DNA of 64,000 nt from Hydrogenophaga sp. GTDB taxonomy: Bacteria; Pseudomonadota; Gammaproteobacteria; Burkholderiales; Burkholderiaceae_C. The notes beneath the pieces are model-generated. The model did not search any database. It had not been told where the DNA came from and was given only the letters and a program-made list of their open reading frames with translations. Positions 11,146 through 20,234 of the stretch are shown here, piece by piece. The stretch lies in the NCBI RefSeq assembly GCF_030651625.1, contig NZ_JAUSCF010000024.1, positions 1 through 64,000 on the forward strand. The letters run 5' to 3'. The translations under genes were made by a program, and so were the position numbers. Numbering within the stretch: position 1 is the stretch's first letter; each line of letters opens with the position of its first letter.

Positions 11146-11739
11146 TCAAGCGCGCCGCGCCAGCAAATACAGCAACTGAGCCTTGGTTTCAGGCCATTCG
11201 CCCGCGCGCATGCTGTACATCACTGTGTCGCGCACGGTGCCGTCACGGCGCAGCGCGTGACCGCGAATCACGCCATCTTTTTTGGCGCCCAGGCGCTCGA
11301 TGGCTGTCTGGGAGGCGAAGTTGTAGTTGTCGGTGCGCCAGCCCACTACCTGGCAGCCCAGTGTGTCGAAGGCGTGGCCCATCATGAGCAGCTTGCAGGT
11401 GGTGTTGACATGGGTGCGCTGGGTGCTTTTCGCATACCAGGTCCAGCCGATTTCGACCCGCTTTACGGCTGGGATGATGTCGTGGTAGCTGGTGCAGCCC
11501 AGCACCTTGCCGGTGGCTTCCTCGGTCACGGCGAAGGCGAAGCGGTGGCCCTCGTTGCGCATCTGCAAGGCGGTTTCGATGTAGGCGCGTGTCTGCTCGG
11601 GCTCGGGCACCGAGGTCACGCGCAGCTTCCACAGCTCGCCGTCTGCAGCCGCGGTGCGCAGGCCGTCTTCATGATCCAGTGAAAGCGGGATCAGGGCCAC
11701 GCCGTTGGCGCGCAGGGTGACGGGTTCCACAAAGGCCAT
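11146..11739 (-). CDS. GNAT-family N-acetyltransferase
   Basis: RimJ/RimL-like: FAVTEEATGKVLGCTSYHDIIPAVKRVEIGWTWYAKSTQRTHVNTTCKLLMMGHAF. Confidence 0.88.
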   Translation of the reverse strand: MAFVEPVTLRANGVALIPLSLDHEDGLRTAAADGELWKLRVTSVPEPEQTRAYIETALQMRNEGHRFAFAVTEEATGKVLGCTSYHDIIPAVKRVEIGWTWYAKSTQRTHVNTTCKLLMMGHAFDTLGCQVVGWRTDNYNFASQTAIERLGAKKDGVIRGHALRRDGTVRDTVMYSMRAGEWPETKAQLLYLLARRA

Positions 11740-11750
11740 GGCGCAGGCCC

Positions 11751-12593
11751 TCAGCGGTTCCGCTGGTTCATGAAGACCAGCTTCTCGAACAGCGTGGTGT
11801 CCTGCTCGTTTTTCAGCAGCGCACCCACCAGCGGGGGCACGCTGACCTTGCTGTCGGCGCTCTGCAGGGCTTCAAGAGGAATGTCTTCGGCCATCAACAG
11901 TTTGAGCCAGTCCAGCAGTTCGCTGGTGCTGGGTTTTTTCTTCAGACCGGGCAGGTTGCGCACGTCGTAGAAGGTCTTCATCGCTGTCTTGAGCAGGTCC
12001 TGCTTCAGGTCGGGAAAGTGCACATCCACAATCCTGTGCATGGTTTCGGCATCCGGGAACTTGATGTAGTGAAAGAAGCAGCGGCGCAGGAATGCGTCGG
12101 GCAGTTCTTTCTCGTTGTTGGACGTGATGAACACCAGCGGGCGGTGCTTGGCACGCACCAGCTCACGGGTCTCGTAGCAATAAAACTCCATGCGATCGAG
12201 TTCGCGCAGAAGATCGTTCGGGAATTCGATGTCGGCCTTGTCGATCTCGTCGATCAGCAACGCCACCGGTTGATCGGCGGTGAAGGCCTGCCAGAGCACG
12301 CCCTTGACGATGTAGTTGTGGATGTCCTTGACTTTTTCATCACCCAGTTGCGAATCCCGCAGGCGACTCACGGCGTCGTATTCGTACAGGCCCTGTTGCG
12401 CCTTGGTGGTGCTCTTGATGTGCCACTGCAGCAGGGGCAGGTCCAAGGCCTGAGCCACCTCTTCTGCGAGCATGGTTTTGCCGGTGCCAGGCTCACCCTT
12501 GACCAGCAAGGGGCGCTTGAGCGTGATGGCGGCGTTGACCGCCAGCATCAGGTCTTGTGTGGCAACGTAGTTCTCTGAGCCTTGGAATTTCAT
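11751..12593 (-). CDS. MoxR-family AAA+ ATPase
   Basis: Walker A VKGEPGTGKTMLAEEVA, Walker B VALLIDEIDKAD, sensor FITSNNEKELPDAFLRRC. Confidence 0.92.
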   Translation of the reverse strand: MKFQGSENYVATQDLMLAVNAAITLKRPLLVKGEPGTGKTMLAEEVAQALDLPLLQWHIKSTTKAQQGLYEYDAVSRLRDSQLGDEKVKDIHNYIVKGVLWQAFTADQPVALLIDEIDKADIEFPNDLLRELDRMEFYCYETRELVRAKHRPLVFITSNNEKELPDAFLRRCFFHYIKFPDAETMHRIVDVHFPDLKQDLLKTAMKTFYDVRNLPGLKKKPSTSELLDWLKLLMAEDIPLEALQSADSKVSVPPLVGALLKNEQDTTLFEKLVFMNQRNR

Positions 12594-12694
12594 GGGGGTT
12601 ACTCAACAGTGTGACGGAACATGCCCGGTGAAAGGCGTGCGGTTCGAGATGGGCGTCAAGCTCTGGCTGATTGACGGGTCTATATAATCGCGGG

Positions 12695-12708
12695 TTGATT
12701 TTGATCAA
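12695..12708. promoter_or_regulatory. FNR/ANR-type palindrome TTGATTTTGATCAA
   Basis: Perfect TTGAT-N4-ATCAA just downstream of TATAAT (12683-12688), upstream of the cytochrome c4 gene. Confidence 0.65.
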
Positions 12709-12732
12709 TCGACATTTCATTGTGCTTGCAAA

Positions 12733-13401
12733 ATGAACCAACTGTTCCCCATGACCGTCCGTTCCCTTGTCGCCGCTGCGACCTTTTCTGCGGTCGCCTT
12801 GACCGCCCAAGCCCAGGGCCTCACCGGTGATGTGGAAGCTGGCAAGAGCAAAGCTGAAATGTGCATCGGTTGCCACGGCATCCCGGGCTACCAGAACAGC
12901 TTCCCTGAAATCCACAAGGTGCCCAAGATTTCAGGTCAGTCTGGCAGCTTCATCGCCTCTTCGTTGGCCGCATACAAAAAGGGCGATCGCAAACACCCCA
13001 CCATGCGTGGCATCGCGGCCTCACTGTCCGATCAGGACATGGCCGACCTCGCCGCTTTCTACGCATCCCATGCAGACAAGACCGCGCCCGAGACCCCTCG
13101 CACCGCGAGCGTTGAAGTGGCTGCCTTGATCGAAAAGGGCGCCTGCGCTTCCTGCCACGGCGCCAACTTCAGCACCCCGATCGACCCCAGCTACCCCAAG
13201 CTCGGCGGCCAGCACGCCGACTACCTGTTTGTGGCCCTGAAGGCCTACACCGTGGAAGGCAACAATTTCGTGGGCCGCTCCAACGGCATCATGGCCGGCA
13301 TCGCCAAGCAGTATTCACCTGCCGAAATGCGTGCCATTGCCAAGTACCTGTCCACAGTGGAAGGCGAACTCAAGGTCGTGCCCCAGTCGCGCTTCAGGTA
13401 G
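12733..13401 (+). CDS. di-heme cytochrome c4
   Basis: Signal peptide; two CXXCH motifs (CIGCHG, CASCHG). Confidence 0.92.
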   Translation: MNQLFPMTVRSLVAAATFSAVALTAQAQGLTGDVEAGKSKAEMCIGCHGIPGYQNSFPEIHKVPKISGQSGSFIASSLAAYKKGDRKHPTMRGIAASLSDQDMADLAAFYASHADKTAPETPRTASVEVAALIEKGACASCHGANFSTPIDPSYPKLGGQHADYLFVALKAYTVEGNNFVGRSNGIMAGIAKQYSPAEMRAIAKYLSTVEGELKVVPQSRFR

Positions 13402-13416
13402 GGCACAGGTAGGGCA

Positions 13417-13525
13417 CACCCCCCTGCGCTGCTGACGCGACTTCCCCCCTATCTGACGCCTTCGGCTTGGAGGGGGGACGGCATCTCGGGCCGGCAAAGC
13501 CGGACCCTTGATGCCCCTGGATGGG
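13417..13525 (+). repeat. Stop-codon-anchored GC-rich hairpin repeat, copy A
   Basis: CACCCCCCTGCGCTGCTGACGCGACTTCCCCCCTATCTGACGCCTTCGGCTTGGAGGGGGGACGGCATCTCGGGCCGGCAAAGCCGGACCC..., 16 nt after the c4 stop codon. Confidence 0.8.
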
Positions 13526-13579
13526 CACATGTCTCTCGTTGCGGGTCCTGTGTCCACCGCAAGCGGGTTTTGTTTTCGG

Positions 13580-13644
13580 TTTCCGGAGCGAAGTGTCCCC
13601 ATTCAGCGACACCCAGGGGGTGACACGAAGCGGCGCGGGGGTGC
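13580..13644 (-). repeat. Stop-codon-anchored GC-rich hairpin repeat, copy A' (partial, inverted)
   Basis: Minus strand TGA-GCACCCCCGCGCCGCTTCGTGTCACCCCCTGGGTGTC..., starting immediately after the stop of the DUF1841 gene. Confidence 0.7.
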
Positions 13645-14079
13645 TCAATCCTTCGTGGCTCGCTGCCGCACATGCTCGATATAGGCCTGCCCATCCGGAG
13701 GCCGACCCGACCGCTGACTTTCCCAGAGCATGCGCCCCAGGCACTCCATCACCTCATGGTGCGCCTCGTGCAGATCGCCACGGCGGGCGGTGAGTAGCTC
13801 AACAGCCTGGCGAATGCCAGGCGGCTGGTCGATGCTGCACTGCTCGCTGATGGACAGGTGCATGGACAGGTGCAGGAACGGGTTGTCGGTCTCTGGTGAA
13901 GTCGAGCCCATGCGTGCCAGCGCGGCATCCACATCGCCCAGTTCGCCGTGGTATTCGGGGTGCTCGGCGATCCACTGCGCGGCCAGCGTTTCAATGGCCT
14001 CCATGGGCTGATCTTGCGTCGACTTGGCATGCACGGCGCAGAAAAACCGGCGCACATCGGTTTGGGTAGGGCTGAACAT
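13645..14079 (-). CDS. DUF1841 family protein
   Basis: MFSPTQTDVRRFFCAVHAKS...NPFLHLSMHLSISEQCSIDQPPGIRQAVELLTARRGDLHEAHHEVMECLGRMLWE. Confidence 0.88.
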   Translation of the reverse strand: MFSPTQTDVRRFFCAVHAKSTQDQPMEAIETLAAQWIAEHPEYHGELGDVDAALARMGSTSPETDNPFLHLSMHLSISEQCSIDQPPGIRQAVELLTARRGDLHEAHHEVMECLGRMLWESQRSGRPPDGQAYIEHVRQRATKD

Positions 14080-14168
14080 GGGAGGGATTGTCCCGCAAGC
14101 GGCGAACACCGGGCCCGGGCTTGGGTACAGTTCGTACCCAGGTTCACAAGGAAACAAGGAGACATCCC

Positions 14169-15371
14169 ATGACCGAAGCATTCATCTGCGACGCCATTCG
14201 CACCCCCATTGGCCGCTATGGCGGTGCCCTCTCCAGCGTGCGCACCGACGACCTGGGCGCCATTCCCCTCAGAGCGTTGATGCAGCGCAATCCCAAAGTG
14301 GACTGGGCAGCGGTCACCGACGTGATCTTTGGGTGCGCCAACCAGGCCGGTGAAGACAACCGCAATGTTGCGCACATGAGCAGCCTGCTCGCCGGCCTTC
14401 CGATGGAGGTGCCTGGCGCCACCATCAACCGCCTGTGCGGCTCGGGCCTGGACGCCCTGGGCACGGCGGCGCGCGCCATCAAGTCGGGTGAAGCCACGCT
14501 CATGATCGCTGGTGGGGTGGAAAGCATGAGCCGTGCGCCTTTCGTGATGCCCAAGGCAGAAAGCGCGTTCAGCCGGGCCAACGCGGTTTACGACACCACC
14601 ATTGGCTGGCGCTTCGTGAACAAGCTGATGAAGGCGCAGTACGGTGTGGACTCCATGCCCGAGACCGCCGAGAACGTGGCAACCGAATTCAAGATCGAGC
14701 GCGAAGCGCAGGATCGCATGGCGCTGGCCAGCCAGCAGAAGGCAGTGGCGGCACAGCAGGCCGGGCACCTCTCGCGCGAAATCACGCCGGTGAGCATTGC
14801 GCAGAAGAAAGGTGATCCGCTGCTGGTGGACACCGATGAGCACCCCCGCGCCACCACCCTGGAGTCGCTGGCCAGACTCAAAGGTGTTGTACGGCCCGAC
14901 GGCACCGTGACCGCCGGCAATGCCAGCGGCGTGAACGACGGTGCATGTGCCCTGTTGCTGGCCAATGAAGCCACGGCGTCGAAGAACGGTCTCACTCCGC
15001 GTGCCCGCATCGTCGGCATGGCCACGGCTGGCGTTGCACCACGCATCATGGGTATCGGCCCCGCGCCTGCCACCCAGAAAGTGCTGGCACTCACGGGCCT
15101 GTCGCTGGCGCAGATGGACGTGATCGAACTCAACGAGGCGTTCGCCGCTCAGGGGCTGGCGGTGCTGCGTATGCTGGGCCTGCCCGACGATGACGAACGG
15201 GTCAACGCATGGGGCGGAGCGATTGCGTTGGGTCATCCGCTGGGCGCCAGCGGTGCGCGGCTGGCCACCACGGCGGTGAACCGCCTGCACGCCACGGGTG
15301 GGCGATACGCGCTGTGCACCATGTGCATCGGCGTGGGGCAGGGCATTGCGCTGGTGATCGAAAAAATTTGA
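14169..15371 (+). CDS. 3-oxoadipyl-CoA / acetyl-CoA thiolase
   Basis: Thiolase motifs NRLCGSGLDALGTAARAI, GGVESMSRAPFVM, NAWGGAIALGHPLGASGARL, CTMCIGVGQGIA; PcaF-like. Confidence 0.92.
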   Translation: MTEAFICDAIRTPIGRYGGALSSVRTDDLGAIPLRALMQRNPKVDWAAVTDVIFGCANQAGEDNRNVAHMSSLLAGLPMEVPGATINRLCGSGLDALGTAARAIKSGEATLMIAGGVESMSRAPFVMPKAESAFSRANAVYDTTIGWRFVNKLMKAQYGVDSMPETAENVATEFKIEREAQDRMALASQQKAVAAQQAGHLSREITPVSIAQKKGDPLLVDTDEHPRATTLESLARLKGVVRPDGTVTAGNASGVNDGACALLLANEATASKNGLTPRARIVGMATAGVAPRIMGIGPAPATQKVLALTGLSLAQMDVIELNEAFAAQGLAVLRMLGLPDDDERVNAWGGAIALGHPLGASGARLATTAVNRLHATGGRYALCTMCIGVGQGIALVIEKI

Positions 15372-15490
15372 AGTCCCGCTGGTCCGCAGGGGCATGGCCC
15401 CTCGCAACCAGGGTACTTTGGGGTCGGCGGTCGTGCCCGCCCGGCTTCCGGGGTTAGATTGGGTCACTCTGGTTTCACAGGTGCCTTCCC

Positions 15491-16366
15491 ATGCAGCGCT
15501 TTTTCGCCTCGATCGCTTTCGCCAGTTCCGTGGCCCTGACGGGGTGCGCGCCATTCCCACAAGTGGTTTCGACCAATGATCCACTTGAGGGGTTGTCTGC
15601 TCGGCAGGTATTTGATCGCAGCCTGGCGGTGCACGGAGGCGACTTGCGCAAGCACCCCGGCGACATCAACTTCGCCACCGACGGTCGCTGGTACCAGCTG
15701 ATCCAGCGAATCCAGCCAGTGGTCACCGATGCACGCTTCAGAGTGGCCTCACAGGAGCGGTACCGACCCAGCGAAGGCCTCTACGCGGTGCGCCACACCG
15801 GGCCCGATGGTGTCAAGCAGGTGGTGCGGTCGCCTGAGACCCTGAAGGTGCATTACAACGGTGTGCCTGAAACTGATGCTGTCAGGCTGCGTGCCACCGC
15901 CATGACGTCCGACGCGTTCCGCATGTTTCACTTCGGACCCACGTTCTTTCTGGATCGCGCGCAGACCATGACCCGGCTGGCAGATGAAACCGAAAGGGGC
16001 GTGCGCTACCACCGGCTGCTGGTTGACATGCGGCCGGGTTTTGGCGAGGCGGCAAACGACCAGGCGGTGTTGTGGATCGACGCCGACAACTACCGCCTGT
16101 ACCGCATCCACCAGACCCTCAACGGGTTCGAGACCACGCAAGGCGCTCATGTGGACACGACGTTTCTCGACTACCGCCGGGTCGGACCTTACCTGTTTCC
16201 GGTGCGCTTTCTGGAGCGTGTGCGCGGCCCCTTGCGGCTCAAGGCCCATGCCTGGGAAGTGACCGGCATCGAGCTGGATCGCGGTTGGCGTGCAGAGGAC
16301 GTGCGGGGCGCTGAATTCGCCGGGCCGGCTGCGCCGCCGGTGGCGGACTTTTCGACCCGGCCCTGA
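15491..16366 (+). CDS. Conserved lipoprotein of unknown function
   Basis: Lipobox-type signal (ALTGCAPF); intact 291-aa ORF. Confidence 0.75.
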   Translation: MQRFFASIAFASSVALTGCAPFPQVVSTNDPLEGLSARQVFDRSLAVHGGDLRKHPGDINFATDGRWYQLIQRIQPVVTDARFRVASQERYRPSEGLYAVRHTGPDGVKQVVRSPETLKVHYNGVPETDAVRLRATAMTSDAFRMFHFGPTFFLDRAQTMTRLADETERGVRYHRLLVDMRPGFGEAANDQAVLWIDADNYRLYRIHQTLNGFETTQGAHVDTTFLDYRRVGPYLFPVRFLERVRGPLRLKAHAWEVTGIELDRGWRAEDVRGAEFAGPAAPPVADFSTRP

Positions 16367-16385
16367 ACTGCCCCGGCCCGTCGGA

Positions 16386-17024
16386 TCAGTGGCGCCAGGC
16401 GGGCAACTGCCAGTTCCGCCATAGCGCCAGCCCGCGCAGGCCCGCCGTCACCCCCACACAAGCCACCAGCGCCAGCCACCCGGGCGCTTGCAGGTGCCAC
16501 AGACCCACATACACCCAACCGCCGGCAAAGGCGCAAACGGCGTAAGGACGGTGGTCGTGAAAAGCCGTGGGAATCTCATTGCACACCACGTCGCGCAACA
16601 CGCCGCCAAACACGCCGGTGATCAACCCCATGAGTACGGCCACCAGCGCCGGCAGTTCCAGCACCAGGGCCTGGTGCACGCCTGTGGCCGCAAACAGACC
16701 CAGCCCCAGCGCGTCGGGCCACTGGATGGCCTTGGCGGTCGGTGCAAAATGGCGGCCCCGCATGAAGGCCATGGCCAGCACACACAACGCCAACACCCCC
16801 CAAAGCATCTCCACGTGGCGCACCCAGAAAAACGGCCGCTGGTCCAGCAGCAGGTCACGCAGGGTGCCACCACCGAACGCCGCCAGAAAGCCGACCACGC
16901 ACACACCCACTGCGTCCAGCTTCTTGCGCGCACCTTCCATCACGCCCGACATGGCAAAGGCCACGGTGGCCGCAATTTCCACCAGCAGGCGCAGGGTCTC
17001 GCCCCAGAATTGAACGTTTTGCAT
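16386..17024 (-). CDS. Trimeric intracellular cation channel (TRIC/UPF0126) family protein
   Basis: Repeated GGGTLRDLL / GVFGGVLRDVVCNEIP motifs, multi-TM. Confidence 0.9.
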   Translation of the reverse strand: MQNVQFWGETLRLLVEIAATVAFAMSGVMEGARKKLDAVGVCVVGFLAAFGGGTLRDLLLDQRPFFWVRHVEMLWGVLALCVLAMAFMRGRHFAPTAKAIQWPDALGLGLFAATGVHQALVLELPALVAVLMGLITGVFGGVLRDVVCNEIPTAFHDHRPYAVCAFAGGWVYVGLWHLQAPGWLALVACVGVTAGLRGLALWRNWQLPAWRH

Positions 17025-17086
17025 CGCGATATTGTCCCCGAGGACAGTGATCTGTCCGGCCTCCTTACCTTTGATCCACTTCCAAC

Positions 17087-17836
17087 ATGCCCTTGATCAC
17101 CGACCCGTACTTTTATCTGGTGGCGATTCCCGCCGTGCTGCTGCTCGGCATGAGCAAGAGCGGGTTTGGCGCCGGCTTCGGCTCGTTGGCGGTGCCCATG
17201 ATGGCGCTGGCCGTCACCGTCCCACAGGCCGCTGCGATTCTCATGCCCGTGTTGCTGGTGATGGACCTGCTGGGCATGGCTGCCTTTCGCAACAACGTGG
17301 ATCGCCGGCTGCTGAAGTTCCTTTTGCCATTTGGTTTGGTGGGTATCGTGATCGGCACCCTGCTGTTCAAGATGATGGACGCACGCCTGGTGGCTGGCAT
17401 CGTTGGCGGATTTACCCTGGTGTTTCTGGCGCAGCGACTGTTGTTTCCACCCAAGCCCGATTCGGTTCCGCCACCCAGGTGGGTGGGCGCATTGCTCACA
17501 GCAGCATCAGGGTTCACCAGCTTTGTGGCGCATGCCGGCGGGCCTCCCATCAACGCCTACATCATCCCCATGCGACTTTCCCCGCTGGTGTTCACCGGGA
17601 CCATGGCGTTTTTCTTCTTTTTCATCAACATCGCCAAGTGGATCCCTTACGCGTGGCTTGGGCTGCTGGACCTTCGCAACATGACCACCTCGCTGGCGTT
17701 GCTGCCGTTTGCGCCCATCGGGGTCTGGGTGGGGGTGCGGATTGCTCACCGCATCCAGCCGAAACTGTTTTACCGCCTGATCTACGCGGGCATGCTGCTG
17801 ACCGGCATCAAGCTGCTGTGGGACGCGTGGGGCTGA
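17087..17836 (+). CDS. Sulfite exporter TauE/SafE family protein
   Basis: Multi-TM; LLLGMSKSGFGAGFGSLAVPMMAL, GFTSFVAHAGGPPINAYI. Confidence 0.92.
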   Translation: MPLITDPYFYLVAIPAVLLLGMSKSGFGAGFGSLAVPMMALAVTVPQAAAILMPVLLVMDLLGMAAFRNNVDRRLLKFLLPFGLVGIVIGTLLFKMMDARLVAGIVGGFTLVFLAQRLLFPPKPDSVPPPRWVGALLTAASGFTSFVAHAGGPPINAYIIPMRLSPLVFTGTMAFFFFFINIAKWIPYAWLGLLDLRNMTTSLALLPFAPIGVWVGVRIAHRIQPKLFYRLIYAGMLLTGIKLLWDAWG

Positions 17837-17891
17837 CGGGGTGGGCAGGGAAGTAATATAGGGTTCGTTTCCCTGTCCCGAGGAGCTCGTC

Positions 17892-18509
17892 ATGCCCATC
17901 GTGGTGGTTGCCAATCCCAAGGGCGGCGTGGGTAAGTCCACGTTGTCCACCAACATCGCCGGCTATTTTGCCAGCCAGGGCCATGCGGTGATGCTGGGCG
18001 ATGCCGATCGTCAGCAGTCGTCGCGCCTGTGGTTGCAACTGCGCCCGCAGGCAGCGCGTCCGATCCGCACATGGGAAGTCTCCCACGACCTGATTGCGCG
18101 GCCGCCCAAAGACGTCACGCACGTGGTGCTGGATACACCCGCAGGCCTGCACGGCTGGCGCTTCAAGGACGTGATGCGCATGGCTGACAAGGTGTTGGTG
18201 CCACTGCAGCCCAGCATCTTCGACATCTACGCCACACGCAGTTTCCTCGACGAGATCGCGGAATTCCGCCATGCCGACAAGCTCAAGATCGGTATCGTGG
18301 GCATGCGCGTCGATGGCCGCACCATCGCGGCCGACAAGTTGCAGGAGTTTGTTGGTGGTCTGGGTCTGCCCGTCCTTGGGCACCTTCGGGACACCCAGAA
18401 CTACATCCACCTCGCGGCGCGTGGACTCACGCTGTTTGATGTGGCGCCGGGCCGGGTAGAAAAGGATCTTCTCCAGTGGCAGGGCATCTGCAAGTGGCTC
18501 GACAACTGA
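17892..18509 (+). CDS. ParA-family ATPase (orphan)
   Basis: Deviant Walker A NPKGGVGKSTLSTNIA; no ParB next to it. Confidence 0.9.
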   Translation: MPIVVVANPKGGVGKSTLSTNIAGYFASQGHAVMLGDADRQQSSRLWLQLRPQAARPIRTWEVSHDLIARPPKDVTHVVLDTPAGLHGWRFKDVMRMADKVLVPLQPSIFDIYATRSFLDEIAEFRHADKLKIGIVGMRVDGRTIAADKLQEFVGGLGLPVLGHLRDTQNYIHLAARGLTLFDVAPGRVEKDLLQWQGICKWLDN

Positions 18510-18611
18510 GGCAGTGACGCCAGACGTGCGCGACATCCGATACCGGCGCGATCACATCCGACTGTCCCGGCCTGGACAGCTTGAGATGCCATCGAACGCT
18601 AGAGTGCCCGC

Positions 18612-19067
18612 ATGAGAACCTTTGAAAAATTGGCCGACCTGGCCGCTTGTGTGGGTCAGGAAGTGGCGGTCAGCGACTGGGTGACCATCACCCAGGAACA
18701 GGTCAATCTGTTCGCACAAGCCACGGGCGATCACCAATGGATCCATGTGGATGCCGAGCGGGCGAAGCAGGGCCCGTTTGGCGCACCGATCGCCCACGGC
18801 TTCCTGACGCTGTCGCTGCTGCCGGTGTTTTTCGAGTCATCGATGGCCGTCACCCAGTCCCGAATGGGCGTCAATTACGGATTGAACAAGGTGCGGTTCA
18901 CCGCGCCCGTGCCTGTTGGCAGCCGACTGCGCGCCCGCATGACGCTGCTGGCGAGCGAGCCCATCGAAAACGGCGGCGTCCAGATGACCTGGTCCGTGCG
19001 GGTTGAACGTGAAGGCGTTGAAAAACCTGTCTGTGTGGCCGAGTCGCTGGTGCGGCGTTACCCCTGA
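18612..19067 (+). CDS. MaoC-family hydratase
   Basis: Hot-dog/MaoC motif QATGDHQWIHVDAERAKQGPFGAPIAHGFLTLSLL. Confidence 0.92.
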   Translation: MRTFEKLADLAACVGQEVAVSDWVTITQEQVNLFAQATGDHQWIHVDAERAKQGPFGAPIAHGFLTLSLLPVFFESSMAVTQSRMGVNYGLNKVRFTAPVPVGSRLRARMTLLASEPIENGGVQMTWSVRVEREGVEKPVCVAESLVRRYP

Positions 19068-19103
19068 CTCGGTGGTATTGCGCTGTCGCGCGTTCGCGTG
19101 GCG

Positions 19104-19427
19104 CTACTTGATGTAGGTGATCTGCTTCGGGTCGAGCCAGCCTTCGAATACCTTCACCAGGCCATTGATGCGTTCGGCAGCAATGCCCTGGTCGTGGCGC
19201 TGGGAAATCAACAGGTAGATGTCGTTGCGCAGCATCCAGAGTTCGCGCGGGGTCTTGGCGTTTTCAATCTTGAGCCGCAGGCGTTGAGCCGGCAGGCTGG
19301 TGCAATCTTCAAACGCCAGCAGCAGGTCCTTGCGAATCGCAGCAAGGTCTTTCAGCGAAGCTGTTCTCGACTTTCGAAAGCCTGGCTTCAGTGACACCCG
19401 GATGATGCGGGCAATGGTGGTGATCAA
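19104..19427 (-). CDS. Conserved hypothetical protein
   Basis: Intact ORF ITTIARIIRVSLKPGFRKSRTASLKDLAAIRKDLLLAFEDC...; start uncertain. Confidence 0.55.
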   Translation of the reverse strand: MITTIARIIRVSLKPGFRKSRTASLKDLAAIRKDLLLAFEDCTSLPAQRLRLKIENAKTPRELWMLRNDIYLLISQRHDQGIAAERINGLVKVFEGWLDPKQITYIK

Positions 19428-19572
19428 TGGAGTCTCCGGGCGATCGGGTGAATCGCGCTTGTCTCGCTGCGACTCATGGGTTGACCTGAGCCGCGCAAAA
19501 AATGGTCCCTGATTGTGCCCCACCTCAACCCCTCAGCGTGAGGGGGGCAGACTACCAGAAAGGTGATGCATT

Positions 19573-20046
19573 TCACGCTGACGTTGTTGCAAAGTCATGC
19601 TGGCGCCAGGCCTCGAACACCACCACCGCCACCGCGTTGGACAGGTTCAGGCTGCGCTGCCCCTGCTTCATGGGCAGCCTGAGTCGTTGGGGAAACGGAA
19701 ACTGGTTTCGAATCGCATCTGAAAGCCCTTGGGTTTCCGATCCGAAAACGAGCCAGTCCCCGGGCTGGAACATGGTGTCGAACACATTGTGCTGTCCCTG
19801 CGTGGTGAGGGCAAACATGCGGTGCGGCTGTGGACTTTCGCTTTGCAGGAAATGGTCCCAGTCGGTATGTCGGCGAACTTCTGCGTACTCATGGTAGTCG
19901 AGGCCTGCGCGCCTCATTTGCTTGTCATCCATGGAGAATCCGAGGGGTTCGATCAGGTGCAGCACGCATCCCGTGTTCGCGCAAAGCCGGATCACATTGC
20001 CGGTGTTGGGCGGAATTTCCGGTGCAACCAGTACCACGTGAAACAT
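19573..20046 (-). CDS. trmL: tRNA (cytidine(34)-2'-O)-methyltransferase
   Basis: SPOUT family: MFHVVLVAPEIPPNTGNVIRLCANTGCVLHLIEPLGF ... LVFGSETQGL. Confidence 0.93.
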   Translation of the reverse strand: MFHVVLVAPEIPPNTGNVIRLCANTGCVLHLIEPLGFSMDDKQMRRAGLDYHEYAEVRRHTDWDHFLQSESPQPHRMFALTTQGQHNVFDTMFQPGDWLVFGSETQGLSDAIRNQFPFPQRLRLPMKQGQRSLNLSNAVAVVVFEAWRQHDFATTSA

Positions 20047-20234
20047 GACAGTTGAGGAGCGGTGGTTCCAGGACCGTCCAGGCGGTCCCCGAACGGAGGT
20101 TGAGGGTCAATCGACAAATGGCGGCATGATACCGCCAGGTCCTGAGGTGGCGTTTTGAGTTGTCATGAATTCTCTGCATGCCGATGTTTGTGTCAATTCA
20201 CTGAAAATTGGATTTCGTGTGGCGTCGCTGTTTT

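Noticed and set aside
13749-15584. 611-aa minus-strand ORF opposite the thiolase
   Set aside because: Antisense shadow ORF in GC-rich DNA; its C-terminal half is an out-of-frame read of the DUF1841 gene, and the + strand thiolase is unambiguous.
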